Shown here in pieces: positions 1 to 5,013 of a stretch of DNA of 5,013 bases. Every line of letters starts with the position of its first letter. The first letter of the stretch is position 1. The translations under genes were made by a program, and so were the position numbers. The DNA lies in contig CABUQI010000099.1 of NCBI GenBank assembly GCA_902493545.1, forward strand, positions 1-5,013. Direction: 5' to 3'. Under the pieces are notes generated by a model. It saw nothing but the letters and a program-made list of their open reading frames with translations. It was not told the origin of the DNA and ran no database searches. This stretch comes from an uncultured Collinsella sp. (GTDB lineage Bacteria; Actinomycetota; Coriobacteriia; Coriobacteriales; Coriobacteriaceae).

Positions 1-5
1 TCAAC

Positions 6-734
6 ATGATCTATTACGTCGAGGACGATGACAACATCAGGGATTTGACGGTCTATGCACTGCGCAAGCAGGGGATTGAGGCCGAAGGCTTTTCGTGCGA
101 CGGTGAGTTTAAGGCTGCCGTGGCGCGACGGGTACCCGATGCCGTCCTGCTCGACATCATGCTGCCCGATACCGATGGCTTGGCGATTATGCGTCGACTG
201 CGTGCCGATCGCCTGACGGCGACGGTGCCCATCATGATGCTTACCGCCAAGGATACCGAGCTCGACAAGGTGATGGCGCTCGATGGCGGTGCCGACGATT
301 ACCTGACTAAGCCGTTTTCGCTCATGGAGCTTGCGAGCCGCTGTCGCGCACTGCTGCGTCGCGGCGGCATGGTCAAGCAGGCGAGCGATGTGCTCAGCGT
401 GGGCGACATCGTGCTCTCGCCCAGCCATCGCGAGGTGACCGTTGCCGGCGAGCCGCTTAAGCTCACCCTGCGCGAGTTCGACCTGCTCGAGTACCTCATG
501 CGCAAGCCCGGCGTGGTTTTTACCCGCGAGTCGTTGCTGCAGAGCGTGTGGGGCTGGGACTTCGACGGCGGTTCGCGCACCGTTGACGTGCACGTGCAGA
601 CGCTTCGCCAAAAACTCGGCGAGCATGCCAGCGCCATCGAGACCGTGCGCGGCGTGGGCTACCGCTTGGCCGAGCCTTCTGCCGGTGATGGTGCCGAAGG
701 TGACGACACCGCGGCCACCGCATCGGAGGAGTAA
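6..734 (+). CDS. OmpR/PhoB-family response regulator
   Basis: This 242-residue protein is a cytoplasmic transcription factor that is switched by phosphorylation from a sensor kinase. The receiver domain spans about residues 1-116. It shows the acidic pair E6/D7, the phosphoacceptor D50 in LLDIMLPDTDG, the switch threonine T80 in MMLTAK, and K102 in the motif GADDYLTKPF, so it looks fully phosphorylatable. The winged-helix DNA-binding domain covers about residues 130-222, with LTLREFDLLEYL, the recognition-helix segment SRTVDVHVQTLRQKL (190-204) and the closing VRGVGYRL (214-221). An acidic, alanine-rich tail of about 20 residues follows. The ATG start fits the family, but only 5 bases lie upstream, so its ribosome site cannot be judged. 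The histidine kinase gene begins 3 nt after the stop and is its obvious partner. The target genes are unknown, and PhoB versus another OmpR-type regulator cannot be decided from sequence. Confidence 0.96.
   Translation: MIYYVEDDDNIRDLTVYALRKQGIEAEGFSCDGEFKAAVARRVPDAVLLDIMLPDTDGLAIMRRLRADRLTATVPIMMLTAKDTELDKVMALDGGADDYLTKPFSLMELASRCRALLRRGGMVKQASDVLSVGDIVLSPSHREVTVAGEPLKLTLREFDLLEYLMRKPGVVFTRESLLQSVWGWDFDGGSRTVDVHVQTLRQKLGEHASAIETVRGVGYRLAEPSAGDGAEGDDTAATASEE
725..730 (+). promoter_or_regulatory. Ribosome binding site of the histidine kinase gene
   Basis: GGAGGA is a near-perfect Shine-Dalgarno site lying inside the last codons of the response regulator gene, 7 nt before the GTG at 738. It fixes this GTG as the kinase start. 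The next methionine (M24) falls within the first membrane helix. The arrangement implies translational coupling of the two genes. Confidence 0.8.
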
Positions 735-737
735 CCC

Positions 738-2162
738 GTGGTCTTCGCCCCCCAGGGAAAACATACGCTGTCGCACCGCGTTTTTGTGACGATCTTTGTC
801 TGCGCCATGGCGGTTATCGTGGCGTTTACGGTGCTGGGTGCGTTCTTTGTGCAAAACACCTTGGCGGATGCCACGAGTACCAATCTGGCGCAGGAAACCG
901 AGCTCATTGCTGCCGCTCTCGACGAACAGCAGGAGCCCATCCCGTTCTTGCGTAGCCTTGATCGCGAGGACTTGCGAATCACGCTGATTAACAAGGATGG
1001 ATCGGTTGCCTACGACAACGAGGCGTCGCCTTCCGCACTGCCCAACCATGGCGATCGCCCCGAGGTCATCGAGGCCTTTGAGAGTGGTTTGGGTTCCGCG
1101 GAGCGCGCAAGCTCTACGCTCGACGAGATTATGCTGTATCGCGCCGTCGCCCTTGATAACGGCCAGGTTGTCCGCTTGGCGCAGGCCCAGCCTGGCGTTA
1201 CGGCGATTTTGCTGTCGATGGTGGCGCCGATGCTGCTTATCGCAGCAGCGGGTGCGGTACTCTCGTTTTTTATGGCGCGCCGCGAGTCCCGTGCCATCAT
1301 CGCGCCGTTGCAAGAGGTGGATTTGGACCACCCACGCCGTAGCTATGAGCACGCCTATGCCGAGATGGTCCCCATGCTTGAGCGTATCGAGTCGCAGCGC
1401 CAGGAACTCAAGCGCCAAATGGCGGTGCTAGCGGACAACGACCGTATGCGCCGCGAGTTCACGGCGAATATCACCCATGAGCTCAAGACGCCGCTTACGG
1501 CGATTTCGGGCTATGCCGAGCTCATCGCAAACGGCATGGTCGAGGGCGAGGGCGACCTGCGCAACTTTGGCGGTCGCATCTATCGTGAGGCGGGCCGCTT
1601 GGCAGCGCTTGTCAACGATATCCTTACGCTGTCTAACTTGGACGAGGCCGAGCGTGCAACTGAGGGCGAGGCGGTGCCCATTGGTTCCACGGAGCCTATT
1701 GAGCTCTCGCGTGCCATCTACGCGGTCGAGCAGCGTCTTGAACAGGTCGCCCGTCAGGCGAATGTGACGATAAGTCATGAGACCAAGCCTGTGGTCATCG
1801 AAGGCGTGTCGCGCTTGATTGACGAGCTCATCTATAATCTGGCGAGCAACGCCATCCGCTACAATCGACCCGGCGGTGCGGTTACGCTGCAGTGCGGCAC
1901 CAACGACGAAGGCCATCCGTTCCTTGCGGTCGCCGACACGGGAATCGGTATCGCGCCTGAAGAGCAGGGCAAGGTATTTGAGCGGTTCTATCGCGTGGAC
2001 AAGAGTAGGTCCAAGGCGCGCGGCGGAACCGGTCTGGGGCTTGCAATTGTCAAGCATGCGGCCCTGTATCATCACGCCACGCTCGATCTGTCGAGCGAGT
2101 TGGGCGTGGGAACCACCATTACGGTGACGTTTCCCATACGGCAGGACGAGCCATTCGCATAG
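738..2162 (+). CDS. PhoR-type sensor histidine kinase
   Basis: This 474-residue inner-membrane sensor autophosphorylates on histidine and should pass the phosphate to D50 of the upstream response regulator. Membrane helix 1 is at about residues 15-38 and helix 2 at about 155-178. Between them lie about 115 extracytoplasmic residues that resemble the Cache/PDC-like sensor of PhoR kinases (RITLINKDGSVAYD, then DRPEVIEAF). A short linker with VDLDHP (194-199) and a helical stretch replaces a canonical HAMP domain. The dimerisation domain carries the H-box FTANITHELKTPL with phosphoacceptor H247. The ATPase domain has the N-box at N367 (LIYNLASNAIRYN), the G1 box DTGIGI (400-405), the F-box FERFYRVD and the G2 box GGTGLGL (429-435). 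All catalytic motifs are intact. The GTG start is set by a strong ribosome site. The ligand is unknown; phosphate sensing is possible but unproven, because no pst or phoU genes are visible nearby. Confidence 0.95.
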   Translation: MVFAPQGKHTLSHRVFVTIFVCAMAVIVAFTVLGAFFVQNTLADATSTNLAQETELIAAALDEQQEPIPFLRSLDREDLRITLINKDGSVAYDNEASPSALPNHGDRPEVIEAFESGLGSAERASSTLDEIMLYRAVALDNGQVVRLAQAQPGVTAILLSMVAPMLLIAAAGAVLSFFMARRESRAIIAPLQEVDLDHPRRSYEHAYAEMVPMLERIESQRQELKRQMAVLADNDRMRREFTANITHELKTPLTAISGYAELIANGMVEGEGDLRNFGGRIYREAGRLAALVNDILTLSNLDEAERATEGEAVPIGSTEPIELSRAIYAVEQRLEQVARQANVTISHETKPVVIEGVSRLIDELIYNLASNAIRYNRPGGAVTLQCGTNDEGHPFLAVADTGIGIAPEEQGKVFERFYRVDKSRSKARGGTGLGLAIVKHAALYHHATLDLSSELGVGTTITVTFPIRQDEPFA

Positions 2163-2186
2163 CGATACAACATAGATATTGATGCA

Positions 2187-2230
2187 GACGCCGCATTTGA
2201 CTTTCGGGTGCGGCGTTGTTGTGCAATTTT
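2187..2230 (+). terminator. Terminator-like hairpin after the two-component genes
   Basis: An exact 8-bp inverted repeat pairs ACGCCGCA (2188-2195) with TGCGGCGT (2209-2216). G-U pairs can extend the stem inward (TTT with GGG), leaving a loop of about 7 nt. The downstream tract is T-rich but interrupted (TGTTGTGCAATTTT), so it is an imperfect intrinsic terminator. It starts 25 nt after the kinase stop, in the expected place, and separates the two-component pair from the polysaccharide genes. Confidence 0.6.
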
Positions 2231-2251
2231 ACGATTGCTTCCGACATTTTT

Positions 2252-2270
2252 ACAGGAGAGCCTGTTTCTT
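2252..2270 (+). other. Small hairpin followed by T-rich bases
   Basis: ACAGG (2252-2256) pairs with CCTGT (2261-2265) around the tetraloop AGAG, and the bases TTCTT follow. The stem is only 5 bp, so it is weak. It could be an auxiliary terminator, an element of a leader RNA, or chance. It overlaps a TTTACA sequence (2249-2254) that could also be read as a -35 box. Confidence 0.3.
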
Positions 2271-2281
2271 ATGTATAGAGT

Positions 2282-2310
2282 TTGGTTTCGGTAAAAAGAT
2301 GCGATAACAT
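2282..2310 (+). promoter_or_regulatory. Candidate promoter of the polysaccharide-regulation genes
   Basis: TTGGTT (2282-2287) and TAACAT (2305-2310) are separated by 17 bp and match sigma-70-type boxes at 3/6 and 4/6 positions. The overlapping TGCGATAAC (2300-2308) also resembles an extended -10 element. An alternative is TTTACA (2249-2254) with TATAGA (2274-2279), but its 19-bp spacing is long. Some promoter is expected here because a terminator-like hairpin lies upstream and an operon begins downstream. The exact site is a guess. Confidence 0.3.
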
Positions 2311-2343
2311 ACGGACAGTTTTGTCAATCCGAACTGGGGAAAT

Positions 2344-2349
2344 GAAAGG
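2344..2349 (+). promoter_or_regulatory. Ribosome binding site of the CpsC-like gene
   Basis: GAAAGG lies 8 nt before the ATG at 2358. It supports that start over the ATG at 2342, which lies in another frame and has no family match. Confidence 0.55.
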
Positions 2350-2357
2350 CAAGCTGC

Positions 2358-3014
2358 ATGACCCTTCTCGAACTGTTCCAGCTGCTGAAGAAGCACCTTC
2401 AGCTGGTCATCACCCTTCCGGTGGTCTGCGCGATCGCCATGGGCATCGTGTCCTTCGTTGCGATGGACAACACCTATACCGCGACGACGAGCATGTACAT
2501 TCTCGCCAAGACCGACGATAGCGGTCAGATGAGCTACAACGATCTCTCGGCGAGTCAGATGCTTTCCAACGATATCGCCACGCTGCTGGATAGCGATAGC
2601 GTTAAGAGCGGCGCAGCCAATGAACTGGGCCTCACTGATCTGGATGACTACAAGGTGTCTGTTTCCTCCGAGACCACCACGCGTGTCATTACGCTTTCGG
2701 TTACCGGCACCGATGCCAAGGAGACGGCTAAGGTCGCAAAGGCCATGGCCAGCTCGGTGAGTACGGTCGCTCAGAACGTCGGCGCTGCCCAGAGCATCAA
2801 CGTTATCGACGAGGCTAAGACCCCCGAAGCCCCCAGCGGCCCCAAGCGCACGCTGTATATTGCCGTCGCGTTCCTCGCCGGTATCTTTATCGCAGTCGCC
2901 TATGTCGTTTTGGCAGACATGCTCAATACCCGCATCCGCGGTGCCGAAGAGGCAGAAGAGCTCCTGGGCATTCCCGTTGTTGGCCGAATTCCGGCTATGA
3001 AAGGTGGTAAATAG
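2358..3014 (+). CDS. cpsC: Wzz/CpsC-type chain-length and BY-kinase adaptor protein
   Basis: This 218-residue membrane protein belongs to the polysaccharide co-polymerase group (Wzz/CpsC/CapA), which governs capsule or exopolysaccharide chain length and activates a separate BY-kinase. Residues 1-15 are a short cytoplasmic N-terminus (LLELFQLLKKH), followed by membrane helix 1 at about 16-35. The external domain of about 130 residues is rich in Ser, Thr and Asp and begins with the typical YTATTSMYI. A proline-containing segment TPEAPSGPKR (155-164) leads into membrane helix 2 at about 166-187. The cytoplasmic tail, NTRIRGAEEAEELLGIPVVG and onward, matches the juxtamembrane segment that contacts the kinase in this family. 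The length is near that of Gram-positive CpsC proteins (about 230). The kinase gene starts 2 nt after the stop, so the split adaptor/kinase arrangement of Gram-positives applies. The symbol denotes family resemblance, not proven orthology. Confidence 0.9.
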   Translation: MTLLELFQLLKKHLQLVITLPVVCAIAMGIVSFVAMDNTYTATTSMYILAKTDDSGQMSYNDLSASQMLSNDIATLLDSDSVKSGAANELGLTDLDDYKVSVSSETTTRVITLSVTGTDAKETAKVAKAMASSVSTVAQNVGAAQSINVIDEAKTPEAPSGPKRTLYIAVAFLAGIFIAVAYVVLADMLNTRIRGAEEAEELLGIPVVGRIPAMKGGK

Positions 3015-3016
3015 GC

Positions 3017-3754
3017 ATGGCTAAGGCAAAGAACACCGACAAGCTCGTTGTACAGAATGCCGCCAAGACCCTTCTGGCCAACATCCGCTTTGCGAGCGTG
3101 GACGACCCCATCCGCACCATCACCGTTACCTCCTCGATTCCCAACGAGGGCAAGTCTACGGTTTCCATTAACCTTGCTCAGGCAATCGCCACGAGCGGCA
3201 AGTCCGTGCTTCTGGTCGAGGCCGATATGCGCCGCAGGTCCCTTTCCGATATGCTCGGCGTTCGTTCGCGCGGCGGACTCTATGCGGTCCTTTCCGAGCA
3301 GATCTCCATTGACCAGGCAATTGTCGAGACGGGTCAGAAGAACTTCTACTTCCTCGATGCCGAGCCGCATATTCCCAATCCTGCCGACATCATCGTCTCT
3401 CACCGCTTTGCCAAGCTGGTAAAGGCGCTGTCCGCCAAGTTCCAGTACGTCATCTTTGATGCTCCCCCGGTCGGCACCTTCATCGATGCTGCCGAGATCG
3501 CGAGTCTGACCGACGGTGCGCTTTTTGTCGTGCGTGAGGATTTCACCAAGCGCGAGGAGGCGCTCAACGCCATCGGTCAGCTTAAGAAGTCCGAGAAGGT
3601 CAAGCTCATCGGTACCGTTATGAACTACTGCGAGACCGAGACCAGCGAGTACTACTACTCCTACTACACCAAGGACGGTAAGAAGGTGAAGAAGGGCTCC
3701 GACGATCAGGGGACTTCCAAAAAGGGCATCTTCACCAACCGAGCAAACGTTTAG
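3017..3754 (+). CDS. cpsD: CpsD/CapB-type tyrosine kinase (BY-kinase)
   Basis: This 245-residue cytoplasmic ATPase should autophosphorylate on tyrosine when bound to the CpsC-like adaptor, and so modulate polysaccharide assembly. Walker A is SSIPNEGKST (39-48, K46). Walker A' is LLVEADMRRR, with glutamate (E68) where the family usually has the first aspartate, and D70 retained. Walker B is YVIFDAPPVG (D148). A C-terminal tyrosine cluster, YYYSYY (212-217), is the expected phosphorylation site. It is followed by an unusual 28-residue lysine-rich tail. The N-terminal helix reads NAAKTLLANIRF where typical members have an E-x2-R-x2-R motif before the conserved NI, so the oligomerisation motif looks degenerate. 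AAAGGTGG (3000-3007) lies 9 nt before the ATG inside the end of the adaptor gene, indicating translational coupling. MinD/ParA-type ATPases share the fold, but the tyrosine cluster and context argue for BY-kinase. Confidence 0.93.
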   Translation: MAKAKNTDKLVVQNAAKTLLANIRFASVDDPIRTITVTSSIPNEGKSTVSINLAQAIATSGKSVLLVEADMRRRSLSDMLGVRSRGGLYAVLSEQISIDQAIVETGQKNFYFLDAEPHIPNPADIIVSHRFAKLVKALSAKFQYVIFDAPPVGTFIDAAEIASLTDGALFVVREDFTKREEALNAIGQLKKSEKVKLIGTVMNYCETETSEYYYSYYTKDGKKVKKGSDDQGTSKKGIFTNRANV

Positions 3755-3771
3755 TTGATTAAGGCTGACCT

Positions 3772-4422
3772 ATGCGTGACATTCATTGCCATATCTTGCC
3801 GGGTGTAGACGACGGCGCCGCCGATCTCGATGAGAGCTTGGCGATGCTCGAGGCTGCCAAGCGGGCCGGTGTAACCAGAATCGTTTGCACTCCTCACTGC
3901 CGTGATCCCTATTTTGATTACGACAAGATGTGGGATGCCTTTGAGCTGCTGCGTGATAACGCTGACGGTTTTCCGCTCCAGATGGGCTTCGAGGTCAACC
4001 ATCGAAAGCTCGTTGAGCTTGGTATCGATGCCGCGGAGCACTTGCATTTCGATGGGACCAACGAGTTTCTGCTCGAGCTTTCGACGCATGCCGATGCGTA
4101 TGCGTTTAGAGAGTACGAGAACACGATTTACGATTTGCAGTGCCGTGGCTACCAGGTGATCATCGCTCATCCTGAGCGCTATCGTGCGGTTCAAAAGGAT
4201 GTAAGCGTGGCGGAGCGCCTGGTCGATATGGGCTGCAAGCTGCAGGCTTCGGCGGACTTTATTGCCGGCGGTCGCTTTGGTCGCGAGAAAAAGCCGGCAC
4301 AGCGCCTGTTCGATCAGAACCTGTACAGCTTCATCGCGAGCGATGCCCATAACGTGGGTCATTACGACTGCCTGGCGAAGGCTCGCGCGAAGTTTAGCGT
4401 GCGCGGAGCTCATTTTCGCTAA
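3772..4422 (+). CDS. cpsB: CpsB/YwqE-type PHP tyrosine-protein phosphatase
   Basis: This 216-residue protein is a metal-dependent phosphatase of the PHP superfamily, expected to dephosphorylate the tyrosine cluster of the upstream BY-kinase. Likely metal ligands are all present: H5 and H7 in DIHCHILPGVDDG, H42 in CTPHC, E74 in GFEV, E102 in FLLELS, H133 in AHPERY, and D191 plus H193 in SDAH. R136 in HPER is the conserved basic residue near the active site. It is somewhat shorter than streptococcal CpsB (about 243 residues), but no motif is missing. The gene starts 17 nt after the kinase stop, with AAGG (3761-3764) 7 nt before the ATG. PHP proteins also include histidinol phosphatases and polymerase domains, but the HCHILPGVDDG signature and the adjacent kinase make the CpsB role by far the best fit. 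Confidence 0.93.
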   Translation: MRDIHCHILPGVDDGAADLDESLAMLEAAKRAGVTRIVCTPHCRDPYFDYDKMWDAFELLRDNADGFPLQMGFEVNHRKLVELGIDAAEHLHFDGTNEFLLELSTHADAYAFREYENTIYDLQCRGYQVIIAHPERYRAVQKDVSVAERLVDMGCKLQASADFIAGGRFGREKKPAQRLFDQNLYSFIASDAHNVGHYDCLAKARAKFSVRGAHFR

Positions 4423-4450
4423 TATCTGTCCCTAACGTTCGCATTGAATG

Positions 4451-4456
4451 AAAGGG
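4451..4456 (+). promoter_or_regulatory. Ribosome binding site of the acetyltransferase gene
   Basis: AAAGGG lies 5 nt before the ATG at 4462 and selects it over an in-frame TTG at 4444, which would add only six residues and would place this site inside the coding region. Confidence 0.6.
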
Positions 4457-4461
4457 CAGCC

Positions 4462-4962
4462 ATGGATATCCAACTTAAGACGGGATGCTTTGATGACGCG
4501 GCGTTGGTGCGCCGCGTCGTTTTTATGGACGAGCAGGGCTACGAGAATGAGTTCGACGCTATCGACGAGGATCCAAACTGCATTCATGTGACGCTCTATG
4601 TAGACGGCGAGCTTGCCGGTTGCTCGCGCGTGTTTCCCGAAGAGCTTGAGCGCGTGGCTGACGCAGGGGCCCCGGTGTTGCCGGCATGCGACATGGACGA
4701 AGGCGTTGCGGCGGGGGAGACCTACATTATGGGGCGCGTCGCCGTGCTGCCGGCTATGCGTCGTCGCGGACTGGCGAGTGCGATCGTCGAGGCCAGTGCT
4801 TCGTGTGCACGCGATGCCGGCGCTAAGCTTATTAAGCTGCATGCGCAGGAATACGTGTTGCCGCTCTATGCAAAGGCGGGCTACACGCAAATTGCCCCGG
4901 TAGATCACGAAGACGAGGGCCAGCCTCATGCCTGGATGGCCAAGCGCGTAGATGGCAGATAG
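4462..4962 (+). CDS. GNAT-family N-acetyltransferase, ElaA/YjcF-like
   Basis: This 166-residue cytoplasmic enzyme should move an acetyl group from acetyl-CoA to an amine; the substrate is not known. The N-terminal part VRRVVFMDEQGYENEFD (about 16-32), followed by D-x-D, a conserved His and a VDGELAGCSR strand, is typical of the ElaA/YjcF-like branch. The acetyl-CoA pyrophosphate loop is MRRRGLA (99-105) after the beta strand MGRVAVLP. The closing motif HAQEYVLPLYAKAGY is also characteristic. The length is normal for a single GNAT domain. The gene lies 39 nt after the phosphatase stop, and I see no terminator in the gap, so it is probably co-transcribed. A link to polysaccharide (for example sugar N-acetylation) is possible, but the branch is mostly uncharacterised and the gene may be a bystander. 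Confidence 0.9.
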   Translation: MDIQLKTGCFDDAALVRRVVFMDEQGYENEFDAIDEDPNCIHVTLYVDGELAGCSRVFPEELERVADAGAPVLPACDMDEGVAAGETYIMGRVAVLPAMRRRGLASAIVEASASCARDAGAKLIKLHAQEYVLPLYAKAGYTQIAPVDHEDEGQPHAWMAKRVDGR

Positions 4963-4975
4963 GGACGTTCCTTTT
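4961..4975 (+). other. Imperfect palindrome AGGGACGTTCCT with a T run
   Basis: AGGGACGTTCCT (4961-4972) is self-complementary apart from one G-T mismatch pair, and the run TTTT occupies 4972-4975. It overlaps the acetyltransferase stop codon. As RNA it could form only a 4-bp stem with an ACGT loop, too weak to call a terminator with confidence. It may instead be part of a REP-like repeat; only one copy is visible. Confidence 0.3.
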
Positions 4976-4978
4976 AAT

Positions 4979-5013
4979 ATGAGCAGGACATTGTCAAGAG
5001 GCAAAATCGGGCC
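4979..5013 (+). CDS. Possible start of a further gene, cut by the window end
   Basis: An ATG opens a frame that stays open for 11 full codons (MSRTLSRGKIG) to the end of the window. No convincing ribosome site is present: the nearest purine run, AGGGA at 4961-4965, is 13 nt away. The basic start is compatible with a REP-associated (Y1-type) transposase N-terminus, which would also fit the palindrome just upstream, but 11 residues cannot establish this. It may equally be a chance open frame. Confidence 0.25.
   Translation, partial: MSRTLSRGKIG

Noticed and set aside
1428..2075. Long minus-strand open frame (215 codons) opposite the kinase catalytic region
   Set aside because: It mirrors an intact, motif-complete histidine kinase gene. 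High-GC codon bias routinely opens such antisense frames, and its translation shows no recognisable domain.
2282..2521. 79-codon + strand frame with a TTG start overlapping the CpsC-like start
   Set aside because: It runs out of frame through the N-terminal part of the adaptor gene, has a weak start and no domain. An internal ATG at 2342 has no better support.
2900..3403. Minus-strand frame across the adaptor/kinase junction
   Set aside because: It lies opposite two overlapping real coding regions and shows no recognisable motif.
3751..4413. Minus-strand open frame (220 codons) opposite the phosphatase
   Set aside because: It covers almost exactly the PHP phosphatase gene, whose metal ligands are all present on the + strand. 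The antisense product matches nothing I recognise.
4428..4440. GTCCCTAACGTTC resembles the palindrome AGGGACGTTCCT at 4961, suggesting repeats flanking the acetyltransferase gene
   Set aside because: Only short sub-words (GTCCC/GGGAC and ACGTTC) are shared and their arrangement differs, so it does not count as a true repeat pair.
4432..5004. Minus-strand open frame (190 codons) across the acetyltransferase and its flanks
   Set aside because: The + strand GNAT protein is well supported. The antisense product has no family features, so it is treated as a compositional shadow.

Overview
The window is a high-GC bacterial segment with six intact genes, all on the + strand and densely packed. Protein style points to a gut actinobacterium of the class Coriobacteriia, probably Collinsella-like: a PhoR-type kinase with a short LDHP linker, a CpsC/CpsD/CpsB capsule-regulation trio, and G/C-rich codons mixed with AAG-dominated lysine. 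No rRNA or marker gene is present, so the taxon is an inference from style.

Region 1 (6-2162) is a two-component system. An OmpR/PhoB-family response regulator is followed 3 nt after its stop by a membrane histidine kinase of PhoR type that starts with GTG. A hairpin resembling an intrinsic terminator follows the kinase gene, so this pair is probably its own transcription unit. The inducing signal and target genes cannot be read from the sequence.

Region 2 (2163-2357) is a 195-nt intergenic stretch. It holds the terminator-like hairpin, a second small hairpin, weak candidate promoter sequences and the leader of the next unit.

Region 3 (2358-4422) is a tyrosine-phosphorylation module for surface polysaccharide (capsule/exopolysaccharide) production: a Wzz/CpsC-type membrane adaptor, a CpsD/CapB-type BY-kinase and a CpsB-type PHP phosphatase. 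In the classic model the adaptor's cytoplasmic tail activates the kinase, the kinase autophosphorylates its C-terminal tyrosine cluster, and the phosphatase reverses this, so that cycling controls polymer length and export. The order here is C-D-B, not the streptococcal B-C-D. The kinase departs from consensus in its oligomerisation motif and Walker A' motif, which is the most notable observation in the window.

Region 4 (4423-5013) holds a GNAT acetyltransferase of the ElaA/YjcF-like type, probably read through from the polysaccharide genes. It is followed by a short imperfect palindrome and the first 11 codons of a possible further gene that runs off the end. I see no mobile element, CRISPR array, tRNA or rRNA. 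Nothing here forms a clearly undescribed system: it is mostly a known regulatory module with unusual details.
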